Source: Bacteroidia bacterium
GTDB lineage: Bacteria; Bacteroidota; Ignavibacteria; SZUA-365
NCBI GenBank assembly: GCA_027493955.1
Contig: JAOSJT010000001.1
Span: 635,131 to 699,130, forward strand
Direction of reading: 5' to 3'
Length of the DNA stretch: 64,000 nucleotides
The translations under genes and the position numbers were made by a program. The notes beneath the pieces are model-generated. The model saw only the letters and a program-made list of their open reading frames with translations, did not search any database and was not told the origin of the DNA. The number at the start of each line of letters is the position of its first letter. Position 1 is the stretch's first letter. Of the stretch, positions 17,708 through 27,248 are shown piece after piece.

Positions 17708-18610
17708 CTACCTTCCCGCAAATGCGGCGTTGAGCATTTTGTAGGTGAGTTTCGCCGCAACGAAAGACGAGTAGGGAAGATCACTGCGGGGTGCGAGTTC
17801 CACGACATCGAAGCCCACAATGCGCTTTGTCGCTCCAACCATCGTCAGTAATTCTATCGTTTCGTCCCAGAGCAAGCCGCCAGGTTCTGGCGTTCCCGTC
17901 GCGAGCAGAACCGACGGATCCAGCCCGTCCACATCGAAGGTGATATACACCTGGTCGCCGAGCGCATCGAGCACACGTTCCTTCCAGGATTGCCCATAGC
18001 GACCCCGGCGGATGTCGCCTGCGAAAAACGTGTGAATGCCTCGCGACCGGATTGTCTCGTATTCTTCCCTGCACTGTGCACGAATTCCCGTCTGTACCAA
18101 CCGCCCAGGCGGAAAGAATTCGATGACGCGCGCCATCACGGAGGCATGCGACCATGGTGATCCCTCGTACTCCACTCTCAGATCCGAATGCGCGTCTATT
18201 TGAAGAATGCTCATCGCCGGATACTTACGAAAATGTGCGGCGATGGGAGCGGTCGAAATGGAGTGTTCCCCTCCAAGCGTCACAACGAATTTGCCGAGGT
18301 CGAGGAGGGCAGTGACTTGGGCTTCGAGTATGTCCAGCATGTCGCGGCCCGTTGTCCCGCCGAAGTCGGGAGCCGGCAATGTCGCGATACCGACATCGAA
18401 ACACAGTTCGCGATGGAACTCCTGGTCCCAGAATTCCACATAATGCGACGCCTCGAGCAAAGCGGCAGGCCCCAGTCCCGTACCTTTACCGTAGGAAACT
18501 GTCGCCTCGTACGGGGCCTGGAGAATGGCAACCTGTGATGTCTCCAAAGTGGAGTATTGTTCTTCTATTCCAAGAAAATTATCCTCTAGCCCTAGTGCCT
18601 TCATTATCAT
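17708..18610 (-). CDS. speB: Agmatinase / ureohydrolase
   Basis: 300 residues. All manganese-binding motifs of the arginase/agmatinase family are present: LGGEHSIS, QIDAHSDLR, SHAS and TFDVDGLDPS. ATGTPEPGG and VGFDVVEL follow. Agmatinase hydrolyses agmatine to putrescine and urea in polyamine synthesis; guanidinobutyrase or a related ureohydrolase cannot be excluded. It starts at 18610 (or ATG 18604), 4 nt after the stop of the preceding peptidase gene, so it is last in a three-gene minus-strand operon. Confidence 0.9.
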   Translation of the reverse strand: MIMKALGLEDNFLGIEEQYSTLETSQVAILQAPYEATVSYGKGTGLGPAALLEASHYVEFWDQEFHRELCFDVGIATLPAPDFGGTTGRDMLDILEAQVTALLDLGKFVVTLGGEHSISTAPIAAHFRKYPAMSILQIDAHSDLRVEYEGSPWSHASVMARVIEFFPPGRLVQTGIRAQCREEYETIRSRGIHTFFAGDIRRGRYGQSWKERVLDALGDQVYITFDVDGLDPSVLLATGTPEPGGLLWDETIELLTMVGATKRIVGFDVVELAPRSDLPYSSFVAAKLTYKMLNAAFAGR

Positions 18611-18614
18611 CTCA

Positions 18615-20336
18615 TCATGATTTTATCGAAATGCGTAAACGATGGACACGTGCGCCGGCCACGATCACAGCGGTGTACGATCCGGCAGGAAGACCGCGGA
18701 GCGGAAGGTGAAGTTCTCCTTCTCCGGAATACGGTACAGGGCCATACGTGGCAGCACGACGGCCAAGCATATCGAACAGATCTACCTGCGCGAGGCCGTC
18801 GCTTTCAGAACGCACGGGTATGTGCACCGTGCCTCCCGTTTCCACAGGTTGCGGGTATGGGGCCCCGAGTGCAAGCTGAAGGTCCGGAGGGAAGAGCGTG
18901 TGCAGTATGGCAGGTTGCTGATACGAGATACGAACAGTTGCGCTACTGTCGTCGAGAGCGAGCAATAGAATACGCAATCCCGTACGTATTGTATCCCCGC
19001 CAAGGAGAAAATCCGGAGTCGGATTCTTCAGAACGGCGAGTTCGGGGCGAGCGAGGCTATAGGCGCTGCGGCTGTCTCCGCCGCGGCCTTCGGCATAGTA
19101 AATTTTTCCCCCGATCGGAATACGCTGAAAGCGAGTGTATCCCCCGATAGCATTTGGCCTGAGCTGATAGATCGTGTTTGTGGTACTGTCAAGCGCCCAA
19201 TCAAAACGGCCCTCGGCGCTGGCAACCTGTATGAGTTTCGAGCTGTAGCTGGGTGAATCAAATATACGATACGCGTACAGACCTCGTATGGGAGCGGAAT
19301 CCCATTCCGACAGCTTGTTGCGAAATTCGAAACTGTAATACGAACGCACACCTTCCGGAATCGGAAGCAGCACCGCATCCCCGGTTGTCACATAATCACG
19401 AAGTGTCACGACAGTGTCGCGATGCGGTGTGAGCTCTCGATAGGAAAGATATCCTGCGAGTTGACGTTCGAAGCTGTTCATGGCGTACCCGTTTCCGGAA
19501 TTCGCCATGATCCCAAGTCCGCCGAACAGTTCCGCCGGATGGGAGTCTCCGAAGAATTTATGACCGAGTTCATGGACCGTCACGTTGAACGTATATTCCG
19601 CATCAATGACCACCCCCATGGCCGGAAGCCTGCACATCGTCACCCCGGAAGCGGACGCGTCGTTGAATTGACCGCTCCCTCCATAGAAGAATCGCTCCAG
19701 CGAACCGTCCACAAATTTGTATCCCGGGAAACCCAGATCGGATACACCTGCGAATGGCAGAAAATACGGGTTCGTGATGCGACGGAAAATGACAATCAAC
19801 AGGTCAACCTGGCCGTCGGGACCGGGTTTGACACGATACGCGTTGGACAACGATGTCCAGCCATCGTACTGCGCGAAGTCGATTGACACATCCATCGAGT
19901 CAATGAATTCTTTTATCGCGTCACCGTACTTCCGAGTCCAATCCACGTAGCCGTCTTCCGTGTTTCTCGTTACCATGCAGTCTGGATACACGTCGAGTTG
20001 GAGATTCAGTTCGCCAAAAGACATATCGCTGAAATACCGTCGAAGCCTGTCCGCGTAATCGTTTGCCCACAAAGGCAATTGACCCAACGGCCACGTTTCG
20101 TTCTGCTGAACGTCGTTGAGCGTTTGTGCGAACAGTACGAGACCGCGCACCGTGCCTTTGGTGGGAAGGTATGCGCCCCCGTGCGGTTCTACCGCTTTTC
20201 CGAGCGAGGTAACCGCTTTTTCACACGCGACCATACCACAATAATGCTCCTGTGAAAGAAGCGTGGCCGGTGAGAGGAGCAGGAGCAGGGCGATGACGCG
20301 AGGTGCGAGAATAGTCGGATCCTGGGATGAGATCAT
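18615..20336 (-). CDS. M6-like secreted metallopeptidase with T9SS sorting domain
   Basis: 573 residues: signal peptide (VIALLLLLSPATLLSQ), a peptidase-like domain, and a C-terminal sorting domain of about 80 residues (LGAPYPQPVETGG...LFDMLGRR...LPAGSYTAVI). The zinc motif is HELGHKFFGDSH. HExxH is intact, but the third His lies one residue further than in the standard HExxHxxGxxH. GIMANSGNGYAMNSFERQLAGY resembles the segment after the active site in immune-inhibitor-A (M6) proteases. Likely exported through T9SS and held at the surface. Its ATG overlaps the methyltransferase stop (TAATG on the coding strand). Confidence 0.8.
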   Translation of the reverse strand: MISSQDPTILAPRVIALLLLLSPATLLSQEHYCGMVACEKAVTSLGKAVEPHGGAYLPTKGTVRGLVLFAQTLNDVQQNETWPLGQLPLWANDYADRLRRYFSDMSFGELNLQLDVYPDCMVTRNTEDGYVDWTRKYGDAIKEFIDSMDVSIDFAQYDGWTSLSNAYRVKPGPDGQVDLLIVIFRRITNPYFLPFAGVSDLGFPGYKFVDGSLERFFYGGSGQFNDASASGVTMCRLPAMGVVIDAEYTFNVTVHELGHKFFGDSHPAELFGGLGIMANSGNGYAMNSFERQLAGYLSYRELTPHRDTVVTLRDYVTTGDAVLLPIPEGVRSYYSFEFRNKLSEWDSAPIRGLYAYRIFDSPSYSSKLIQVASAEGRFDWALDSTTNTIYQLRPNAIGGYTRFQRIPIGGKIYYAEGRGGDSRSAYSLARPELAVLKNPTPDFLLGGDTIRTGLRILLLALDDSSATVRISYQQPAILHTLFPPDLQLALGAPYPQPVETGGTVHIPVRSESDGLAQVDLFDMLGRRAATYGPVPYSGEGELHLPLRGLPAGSYTAVIVAGARVHRLRISIKS

Positions 20337-21091
20337 TATGTTGATGGACGATTCGAAGAGCTGGTCGTCAGCGAACGGGCGCTGACAATAATTATCGCGC
20401 TTTTACGCAAGAGTAAATTAACCATAGCGTCGACGCAACGCCAGAGGCGGAAAGGGAGGAAGGAGAGCAGCAACGAGATCCGTGAGTACAGCAGGAGTTT
20501 GTTCACGAGGAGTGTGCAACGCACGGCGTCGAAGCCGGCGTCACGCATCATTCCTGTGTGACGGGTCTCGTCGAAGCTGTGCAGATGGGCATTCATGGGG
20601 GTGGGCGTATTGCAATGTATGCACAGGGAATACCGAAGTTTCTCCTTGTACGGGGTACTGGCAATGATGCGCCCGTCACCGCGAAGAACACGGCGGGCCT
20701 CGTTCAGAACGACGGCGGGTTCGTTCAGATGTTCCAGGACTTCCGAGGCGATGACACAGTTGAAGCTGCCGTCACGAAACGGGAGATGGTATGCGTCCGC
20801 GGCGACGAGTATCGCCGACGTGCCCAGCTTCGCTCGCAGCTTGCGGAGATTTGCGATGCCGAGGTCCACAAGTACCGGGGGACGCAGGCTGTGCGACAGG
20901 CATTCATCAGCCAGCCAGCCGCCACCACTGCCGACGTCGAGTACCAGGTCGGCGGAGGAAATCCGCGCGGCATGAAAGACGCCCTGCTGTATCCGCCGTG
21001 TCGAATCCCGATCCGCGCCGCTGCGCTCTTCGAAATAATCGAACAGTTCCGCGTCGCGCATGTAATGTGTGGTGTGATCGCTCAACTTCAT
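20336..21091 (-). CDS. Class I SAM-dependent methyltransferase
   Basis: 251 residues, Methyltransf_11 type. LVLDVGSGGGWLA is motif I for SAM, VDLGIANL the motif II acidic strand, AADAYHLPFRDGSFNCVIASEVLEHL motifs II/III, and EARRVLRGDGRIIASTPY motif IV. The Cys pair in CIHCNTPTPMNAHLH is notable. A C-terminal hydrophobic, basic tail may bind membrane. The substrate is unknown; lipids and quinone-like substrates are common for this architecture. First gene of the minus-strand operon with the peptidase and agmatinase. Confidence 0.82.
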   Translation of the reverse strand: MKLSDHTTHYMRDAELFDYFEERSGADRDSTRRIQQGVFHAARISSADLVLDVGSGGGWLADECLSHSLRPPVLVDLGIANLRKLRAKLGTSAILVAADAYHLPFRDGSFNCVIASEVLEHLNEPAVVLNEARRVLRGDGRIIASTPYKEKLRYSLCIHCNTPTPMNAHLHSFDETRHTGMMRDAGFDAVRCTLLVNKLLLYSRISLLLSFLPFRLWRCVDAMVNLLLRKSAIIIVSARSLTTSSSNRPST

Positions 21092-21208
21092 CGAATCAAT
21101 TTATCGGAGCGTCTCTGCGATTGCAAATTGTTCGGGAAACCGCGACGCTCTATTTTTCAATCAAACCGGCTCGTCCGGACTGGTGTTGTCTTTTGAACAC
21201 TGTTATAC

Positions 21209-23428
21209 ATGCGCGTTTACCACGCTTCCATCGAGTCTGACCGTCATATTCGCGCGGTCTGTTCCGATCCTCCGGTACATCTTCGCGTTTCGGATGTTCT
21301 GCTCGCGCCCGCTGCCGAGGTGAAGCGTGTGCAGGTCGAAGATCACTCGCTCATCATCGAGACAGGACCGCTGCGTGCGGATAAAAATTACTCGTTGATG
21401 CTCCGTGGCGTCGGCATGACCCCCGTGGATCCCGGGCCATGGTTACACAGACAAACGCCTGCGGGACCTCTGGGCTGTCGAGTGGAACAAGACGTACAAA
21501 TCTTTCGTCTCTTCGCTCCGCGTGCGTCATCCGTTCGGTTGCTGCTCTACGACAGGATTTCCGATACATCCGGCGATTCGTGGGCGATGCAGCGTCGCGC
21601 AGACGGCGTCTGGGAGGCGACGGTACCGCTCGATCAAAGCGAGCAATACTACGCCTTCAGCATTGACGGACCTCGGGGAGAAGGGGAGATGTTCAATCCT
21701 CGGATTCCCGTTGCCGATCCGTACGCGCAGGCGGTGGTGTCTATGAACACATTTCGCCATGAATCCAAAGCGGTGCTTCCGTCAGCGCTTCCCGTGTACG
21801 ACTGGGAGGGAGACTCGTTCAAGGCGCCGGCTGTGGAGGATCTGATTATCTACGAGATGCACGTGCGGGACATGACGATGCATCCATCCAGCGGCATTGC
21901 CCCCGAACTGGCCGGCAGCTACAAGGCTCTGACGATAGATGGCGCCCGGGGAGGGGTGGCGCATCTTCGTGCCCTGGGTGTCAATGCGGTGGAACTCCTG
22001 CCCTGCCAGCAATTTGCCTGGCTGGAACCTCCGTATCTGCGTCATGTCGGCGAGGTGTACAATCACTGGAACCCCTGGGAGCGCAATCACTGGGGGTACA
22101 TGACTTCCTATTACTTCACTCCGGAACCGCGCTACGCCAGCGGCGCCAACCTCGAAGCAGGGGAATGGAACGACGTCGCCTTGCGTCACATCACCGAATT
22201 CAAGGACATGGTCAAAACGTTTCATCGCGCAAGTCTGGCGGTGATTCTCGATGTCGTGTTCAATCACACTTCACAATACGACTATCAGCCGCTGAAATAC
22301 ATTGACCGGAAGTACTATTACCATCTTGACCAGCATGGTCAGCATATCAGTAAAAGCGGCTGCGGCAATGATGTAGCCACCAGCCGGCCCGCTGTTCGGA
22401 AGCTCATCGTGGACAGCATCCTGCATTGGATGCGTGAGTATCATATCGATGGATTCCGCTTTGATCTCGGTGCCATGATTGACGATGAAACCTTGCTGCA
22501 CGTGCGGGAAGAAGCGCGTCGCATCAATCCCGATGTCATACTGATTGCCGAACCCTGGGGCGGGGGACGCTACGATCCTGCCGGTTTCTCACGCAAGGAG
22601 TATGCTTCGTGGAATGATATCTTCCGCAACGGGGTTAAAGGATCCGATCCGCTGAATCACACCGGCTACATATTCGGGCACTGGGGCGGCGCCTCATCAG
22701 AGGATTTCGGCATGTGGATGCTCGGCTGCGTTCAGAGTAAAAGCGGCCCGTTTCTGTCGCATGCCCACAGTGTCAACTATCTCGAGTCCCATGACGGGTA
22801 TACGCTGGCGGATTTTATCCGCATTGCGACAGGAAGCGCCAGGCCCGGCCAACGAATCGAGGACGTCGCTGCGTATCGGCGTCTCTCCGGCCTTTCCCTT
22901 GCGATCAGTCGGCTCGGGGCGATGATGCTTTTTACCAGTCGCGGTGCGGTGATGCTGCACGCAGGACAGGAATTCGGACGCGGAAAGCTGATTGCCGACC
23001 ACGGGGTACCCGATGTCGTTCCGCACGTCATCGACCACAACAGCTATGAAAAGGATGACGAGACCAACTGGTTGGACTATGGATACGCAGCCGACAATGC
23101 GGAGTTGTTCGAATACTACCGCGGACTGATCGCCATTCGTAACGAACACGCGGAACTGCATCGTTCAGAAATCGACCGCTACCGTTTCCTTGCCGCAAAC
23201 ATTCCTATCGCCGGGGGCTTCGAAATCATGGACGAGGGCGGCGAGGTCCTCCTCGTGGTACTCATCAATGCCAATCATGAACTCGCAGCCCGCTACGATC
23301 TCGGGCATAAACGCGCCTGGCAAGTCCTTGCCGATGCCGGACAGGCCGCACCCAGCGCATTGCGCCTTCTCGATGCGCAACACGTCGTGGTGCAGCCGTG
23401 CAGCGGAATGATTCTGTGTCGTGATTGA
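21209..23428 (+). CDS. Pullulanase-type GH13 alpha-glucan debranching enzyme
   Basis: 739 residues. An N-terminal CBM48-like beta domain (FRLFAPRASSVRLLLYD) precedes a GH13 barrel. Catalytic residues are the nucleophile Asp419 in GFRFDLGAM, acid/base Glu448 in LIAEPWGGG and Asp529 in YLESHDGYT. VILDVVFNH and SGCGNDVATSRPAVRKLIVDS are debranching-enzyme hallmarks shared with type I pullulanase and GlgX. No signal peptide is seen, so it probably acts on cytoplasmic glycogen, hydrolysing alpha-1,6 branches. It is transcribed divergently from the methyltransferase operon. Confidence 0.9.
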   Translation: MRVYHASIESDRHIRAVCSDPPVHLRVSDVLLAPAAEVKRVQVEDHSLIIETGPLRADKNYSLMLRGVGMTPVDPGPWLHRQTPAGPLGCRVEQDVQIFRLFAPRASSVRLLLYDRISDTSGDSWAMQRRADGVWEATVPLDQSEQYYAFSIDGPRGEGEMFNPRIPVADPYAQAVVSMNTFRHESKAVLPSALPVYDWEGDSFKAPAVEDLIIYEMHVRDMTMHPSSGIAPELAGSYKALTIDGARGGVAHLRALGVNAVELLPCQQFAWLEPPYLRHVGEVYNHWNPWERNHWGYMTSYYFTPEPRYASGANLEAGEWNDVALRHITEFKDMVKTFHRASLAVILDVVFNHTSQYDYQPLKYIDRKYYYHLDQHGQHISKSGCGNDVATSRPAVRKLIVDSILHWMREYHIDGFRFDLGAMIDDETLLHVREEARRINPDVILIAEPWGGGRYDPAGFSRKEYASWNDIFRNGVKGSDPLNHTGYIFGHWGGASSEDFGMWMLGCVQSKSGPFLSHAHSVNYLESHDGYTLADFIRIATGSARPGQRIEDVAAYRRLSGLSLAISRLGAMMLFTSRGAVMLHAGQEFGRGKLIADHGVPDVVPHVIDHNSYEKDDETNWLDYGYAADNAELFEYYRGLIAIRNEHAELHRSEIDRYRFLAANIPIAGGFEIMDEGGEVLLVVLINANHELAARYDLGHKRAWQVLADAGQAAPSALRLLDAQHVVVQPCSGMILCRD

Positions 23429-23607
23429 GTCTATACGGAAGAAGACGTGACAATGGATGTGTGAGGGATGCCGGGGAGTAAAAGTCCGTCAATGTCCGTG
23501 GAGCGGAAGGGGAATGATTCATGTTCGTTTCACGAAGGGTGAAACAACGCTGCTGCGTGATAAAGAAATTCCTGACGAATAATTGCGGAAACCCGGAGTT
23601 CTATCCG

Positions 23608-24762
23608 CTATCCTTGGGTACTGGCTGACGAATGCCCTGTCATGTCAAGGAGTAGCTCCGCAACGCGGCGTGACGCACCCGCTGTGCCCATGCGTTCCCG
23701 CACACGATGGAGTTCCGCCACGGTGGCGGCGTGTCGTGCGGGATCGGTGAAGTAGGGAAGAGCGTGATCGGCGATGTTCTGCGGCTTGAGCTCGTCCTGA
23801 AGGAGTTCGGGTACGATGCGCTTGCCGGCGAGAATGTTCGGCATACCGATGCTGTCAATCTGTATCAGACGCTTTCCGATCTGATAGTTGAGAAAGGAAG
23901 CTCTGTAGACGATCACCATGGGCGTCTCGTACAGTGCCGTTTCCACCGTCGCTGTGCCCGATGCAACCAGCACCGCACGGCTGTGCTGCATCAGTGCATG
24001 CGTCGCGCCGCGGAGCAGCGGTATATGTGTGTGCCCGCGTAAATGGTGCTGATAACTGCTGTCCGGCAGCTGCGATGCCCCGATTGCGGGCTGGCATCCG
24101 GTTTCCTTCATCAATATCGTCGCGGCGTCGAGCATGGCCGGGAGCAAACGGTCAATCTCCTGCTGGCGGGAGCCCGGGAGGAGGCCGAGGATCGGCGCGT
24201 CAGCGGACAATCCGTACGTCTCGCAAAATGTGCCACGGTCGCTGACGTTCAGGATTTCGAGCAGAGGATGCCCAACGAAGGTGACCGGTACGTCGGCATC
24301 CCTGAACAACGGTGCTTCGAAAGGAAACACCACGGCAAGATGATCCACAAGATCGCGCATCTTCGCGATGCGTCCCTTGCCCCACGCCCACACCTGCGGA
24401 CTGATGTAGTACAGGACTTTAATGCCGGCTTCGCGTACGCGCTTGGCGAAGCGAAGATTGAATCCTGGATAGTCGATGAGCACCACAACGTCGGGTTTGC
24501 GCAGCGCGAGCTCCTCTCGACAACGGCGGAACATGCTGCGTAAAAATCCGGCGTTTTTGGCGACCTCCACGAAACCCATGATCGCTGTCTGCGAAATATG
24601 GAATAGCAGGTCCACTCCCTCCGCCTTCATGAGGTCGCCGCCGATGCCGAAGCATTCGCTTTCGGGATGCGTCTCCTTCAACGCCCGAAGCACACGCGCG
24701 CCGTACTGATCACCGGAAGCTTCCCCCGCGATGATCATGACACGTGGGGCGGCGCGTTTCAT
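23608..24762 (-). CDS. lpxB: Lipid-A-disaccharide synthase LpxB
   Basis: 384 residues, normal length. MIIAGEASGDQYGA is the conserved N-terminal loop; IGGDLMKAEG, IMGFVEV, VVVLIDYPGFNLR, YYISPQVWAWGKGR, FVGHPLLE, LGLLPGSRQQEI and SGTATVE/ETPMVIVYR follow. LpxB condenses UDP-2,3-diacylglucosamine with lipid X at the inner membrane, proving a lipid A pathway and a Gram-negative outer membrane. Its ATG overlaps the preceding stop (ATGA), so it is translated with the methyltransferase-like gene upstream. Confidence 0.96.
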   Translation of the reverse strand: MKRAAPRVMIIAGEASGDQYGARVLRALKETHPESECFGIGGDLMKAEGVDLLFHISQTAIMGFVEVAKNAGFLRSMFRRCREELALRKPDVVVLIDYPGFNLRFAKRVREAGIKVLYYISPQVWAWGKGRIAKMRDLVDHLAVVFPFEAPLFRDADVPVTFVGHPLLEILNVSDRGTFCETYGLSADAPILGLLPGSRQQEIDRLLPAMLDAATILMKETGCQPAIGASQLPDSSYQHHLRGHTHIPLLRGATHALMQHSRAVLVASGTATVETALYETPMVIVYRASFLNYQIGKRLIQIDSIGMPNILAGKRIVPELLQDELKPQNIADHALPYFTDPARHAATVAELHRVRERMGTAGASRRVAELLLDMTGHSSASTQG

Positions 24763-25331
24763 CGCAGCAACCAGATGACGACGAGCAGCAGCGTCGCGAC
24801 CGCAAAGGCCTGGAGCGAGCGGGCTTCCGATTGCCAGCCGGCTTTCCAGTTAATCTTCACTGGTGCGGAACTCTGGAACGCCGTTGGACGGAAGAGAAAT
24901 CGAGGGACGGCGGTACAATAGTCTTCGTATTCCTTGCCGAATTTCTCACGCAGGAATCGCTCTTCCTCGCGAACAATCAAGGTGTATTGGAAAATGAACC
25001 AAAGCAAGGCCACGAGCTGCAGCCATGGGAACAATGCAAGCGACATGACGCCCACACCCACGTAGAGCAGGATGTTGCCGACGTAAAGGGGATTTCGTAC
25101 ATGCGCAAACGGTCCGGATGTGACGAGGCGGCTTGCGCCTACCTCCCCGGTGACGCGCGTTTCGCTCCCGACGTAGAACACACCCCAGGCACGCACGAAT
25201 TCTCCCAGTGCAGCTATGGCGAATCCGATGCCGAGACTGATCAACGTCGGCCGTGCAAACACCATCATGACGACGAGGAAGGGAAGGGGCGTGTAGCTGC
25301 GGTTGCGAAAAAGGAACTGGCTGAAAGTCAC
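24759..25331 (-). CDS. Isoprenylcysteine carboxyl methyltransferase-like integral membrane protein
   Basis: 190 residues starting at GTG 25331; no ATG is available near the conserved N-terminus. Several hydrophobic segments are seen. The ICMT/PEMT core is present: LVTSGPFAHVRNPLYVGNILLYVG (the RHPxYxG-like SAM-pocket motif) and EERFLREKFGKEYEDYCTAVPRFLF. Family members methylate small lipids or isoprenoid carboxylates using SAM. It overlaps lpxB by 4 nt, so envelope-lipid modification is plausible, but the substrate is not known. Confidence 0.85.
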   Translation of the reverse strand: MTFSQFLFRNRSYTPLPFLVVMMVFARPTLISLGIGFAIAALGEFVRAWGVFYVGSETRVTGEVGASRLVTSGPFAHVRNPLYVGNILLYVGVGVMSLALFPWLQLVALLWFIFQYTLIVREEERFLREKFGKEYEDYCTAVPRFLFRPTAFQSSAPVKINWKAGWQSEARSLQAFAVATLLLVVIWLLR

Positions 25332-25726
25332 TGAAAACTCATTTCTGTATAACCTTTAAAGCTATACGGAAAAATCAGGAAATGCAATGGATAGTCGGAA
25401 ATCACACTGCACGGAAGACGTCCGGGGATGAGCATAAATCGTCACGGACTCACAATGAAGCACCCGGCGATGCGCGAGCATGGAAAGCGGTGTGGTTGCT
25501 TGTCCCGATGTACACACGGCGTATTTCTGTGCTCATCATGCGAAATCCGCCGACGGATGCGTGTGGAAATCAACATTCGCGAATCGCAAGAAACAGACTG
25601 TGGAAAACTGACCTCCAGTGTCGTATATTTTGCAAAAGGCCATTCCGCAATCCGGTGCGCCAGGTCGCACCCGATTGTTCCGGGCATCTGTTCCCGCTAT
25701 TGCACCGACGAGAACGAGGAGATCAC
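25332..25726. other. Divergent promoter region, no gene recognised
   Basis: 395 bp between the diverging lpxB operon and acyl-CoA dehydrogenase. It contains an imperfect palindrome GTATAACCTTTAAAGCTATAC at 25347-25367, 16 bp before the minus-strand start. The open frame running through the region in phase with the dehydrogenase has no ribosome site and no family similarity. Confidence 0.5.
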
Positions 25727-26869
25727 ATGTTCGAACGTGAAGAGCATCACCTGCTGCGCCGTACTGTCCGCGATTTCGCGGAGAACGAGATACGCCCTCT
25801 GGCGAAGGACTTGGACGAGAAAGAAGAGTTCTCGTACGAACTCACACGGAAAATGGGAGAAATAGGACTGTTTGGTATAGTCCTTCCGGAGAAATACGGC
25901 GGTCAGGGAATGGACTATCTCTCGTATATCATCGCCGTGGAAGAGCTGGCGCGCGTGGACAGTTCGCAGGCGGCCACCGTCGCCGCACATAATTCTCTTG
26001 GGATCGGGCCCATTTACAATTTCGGGAATGAGCAGCAAAAGAACGATCTGCTCCCTCCGCTCTGCACCGGCGAGGCGCTCTGGGCCTTCGGTCTCACAGA
26101 ACCCGAAGCGGGGTCCGACTCCCGCGGCAGCAAGACCACAGCGCGTATCGAGGACGGCGAATGGGTGCTGAACGGCTCGAAAATTTTCATCACCAACGCT
26201 TCGACGGATATCACGCTCGGCGCGACGGTGCAGGCGGTGTCCGATGTCCTGCCCGATGGCAGAAAAGAGTTTTCCACCATCATCGTCAATCAAAACACTC
26301 CCGGTTTCAGTGTTCGTACGATGAAGGAGAAAATGATGTGGCGTGCCTCCAATACCAGTGAGCTGTACTTCGATAACTGCCGTGTTCCGGAGGATCATCT
26401 GCTCGGGCAACGCGGTGAGGGATCCAAAATTATGCTGCGCACGCTCGACGACGGGCGTCTCTCCATCGCCGCTATGGGCTTGGGGCTCGCACAGGGCGCC
26501 TACGAACTCGCCTTGCAGCATGCCAAAACCCGCAAACAGTTCGGCCGGGCCATCGCGAGTTTCCAGATCATCGCATTCAAACTCGCGGATATGGCTCTGA
26601 AGATTGAACTTGCGCGCAACCTGCTCTACAAAGCCTGCTGGCTCAAACAGACAGGACAGCCCTTCGCGAAAGAGTCCGCCATGTCCAAGCTGTACTGTTC
26701 CGAGATTGCGAAGGAAGTAGCGGACGAAGCGGTACAGATTCACGGTGGCTATGGGTTGATGAAAGAGTACGATATCGAACGCTTTTACCGTGACCAGCGC
26801 CTCCTGCAAATCGGCGAAGGCACATCCGAAATCCAGCGTCTGGTCATCAGCCGCTATCTACTGGACTGA
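25727..26869 (+). CDS. Acyl-CoA dehydrogenase
   Basis: 380 residues from ATG 25727, with a strong GAGGAG ribosome site 5 nt upstream. Typical features are GIVLPEKYGGQGMDYL, the FAD/substrate signature ALTEPEAGSDS-like GLTEPEAGSD, NGSKIFITNAS, and the second signature QIHGGYGLMKEYDIERFYRD with IGEGTSEIQ. The catalytic base Glu is expected in the MKEYDIER-IGEGTSEIQ region. It is an FAD enzyme of fatty-acid or branched-chain acyl-CoA oxidation passing electrons to ETF; chain-length preference cannot be assigned. Upstream in-frame sequence is not part of the protein. Confidence 0.93.
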   Translation: MFEREEHHLLRRTVRDFAENEIRPLAKDLDEKEEFSYELTRKMGEIGLFGIVLPEKYGGQGMDYLSYIIAVEELARVDSSQAATVAAHNSLGIGPIYNFGNEQQKNDLLPPLCTGEALWAFGLTEPEAGSDSRGSKTTARIEDGEWVLNGSKIFITNASTDITLGATVQAVSDVLPDGRKEFSTIIVNQNTPGFSVRTMKEKMMWRASNTSELYFDNCRVPEDHLLGQRGEGSKIMLRTLDDGRLSIAAMGLGLAQGAYELALQHAKTRKQFGRAIASFQIIAFKLADMALKIELARNLLYKACWLKQTGQPFAKESAMSKLYCSEIAKEVADEAVQIHGGYGLMKEYDIERFYRDQRLLQIGEGTSEIQRLVISRYLLD

Positions 26870-27099
26870 TGCCGATGCCGCAATTCACGATTGTGATCGA
26901 GAAAACGATCACCGGTGTCGATGCCAGTGTCCCTTCCATACGCGAGTGCGAAACCTGGGCCGCCACGGAGGACGAAGCGATTTCGTCCCTGCTCGAGCGC
27001 CTGGCTTTTTTTTTGCATCGTGATCCCGGCTTTCGGCATATCCTTGACTTCATGCGCGAAGAGGACGGGAAGCGGTACTACAAACTGATCGTCAAGTGA
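26869..27099 (+). CDS. Small protein of unknown function coupled to acyl-CoA dehydrogenase
   Basis: 76 residues. Its ATG shares the last base of the dehydrogenase stop (TGATG), so it is probably translationally coupled. The start MPMPQFTIVIEKTITGVDASVPSIREC followed by ATEDEAISSLLERL resembles the strand-strand-helix of HicB-like antitoxins (VxxPDxPGCxxxGDTxEEA). No HicA toxin is adjacent, so a toxin-antitoxin role is not supported. Function unknown. Confidence 0.65.
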   Translation: MPMPQFTIVIEKTITGVDASVPSIRECETWAATEDEAISSLLERLAFFLHRDPGFRHILDFMREEDGKRYYKLIVK

Positions 27100-27248
27100 G
27101 AAGTGAGATCGAGGGCGAAGGGTAAAGGCTGGTGGGGAGAGGAATCAAGAAAAACTGACCTGGTCTGCTGTAGAACTGTGAGTGTGTCGCCTCCCTGCGG
27201 AGGTGTGTCCCTATTCAGCGAAAGCGGCCGTTCTCTTTCACAGCGACG

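Noticed and set aside
25347-25367. Palindrome GTATAACCTTTAAAGCTATAC as a regulator operator.
   Set aside because: Imperfect with a one-base length difference and A+T-rich, single occurrence noticed; not enough to call a binding site.
25428-25726. Open frames upstream of the acyl-CoA dehydrogenase, including an in-frame N-terminal extension.
   Set aside because: Family similarity and a GAGGAG ribosome site place the start at 25727; upstream translation is Arg/Cys-rich and unlike protein.
26869-27099. Possible HicB antitoxin.
   Set aside because: Only a loose resemblance at the start and no adjacent HicA-like toxin; reported as unknown instead.
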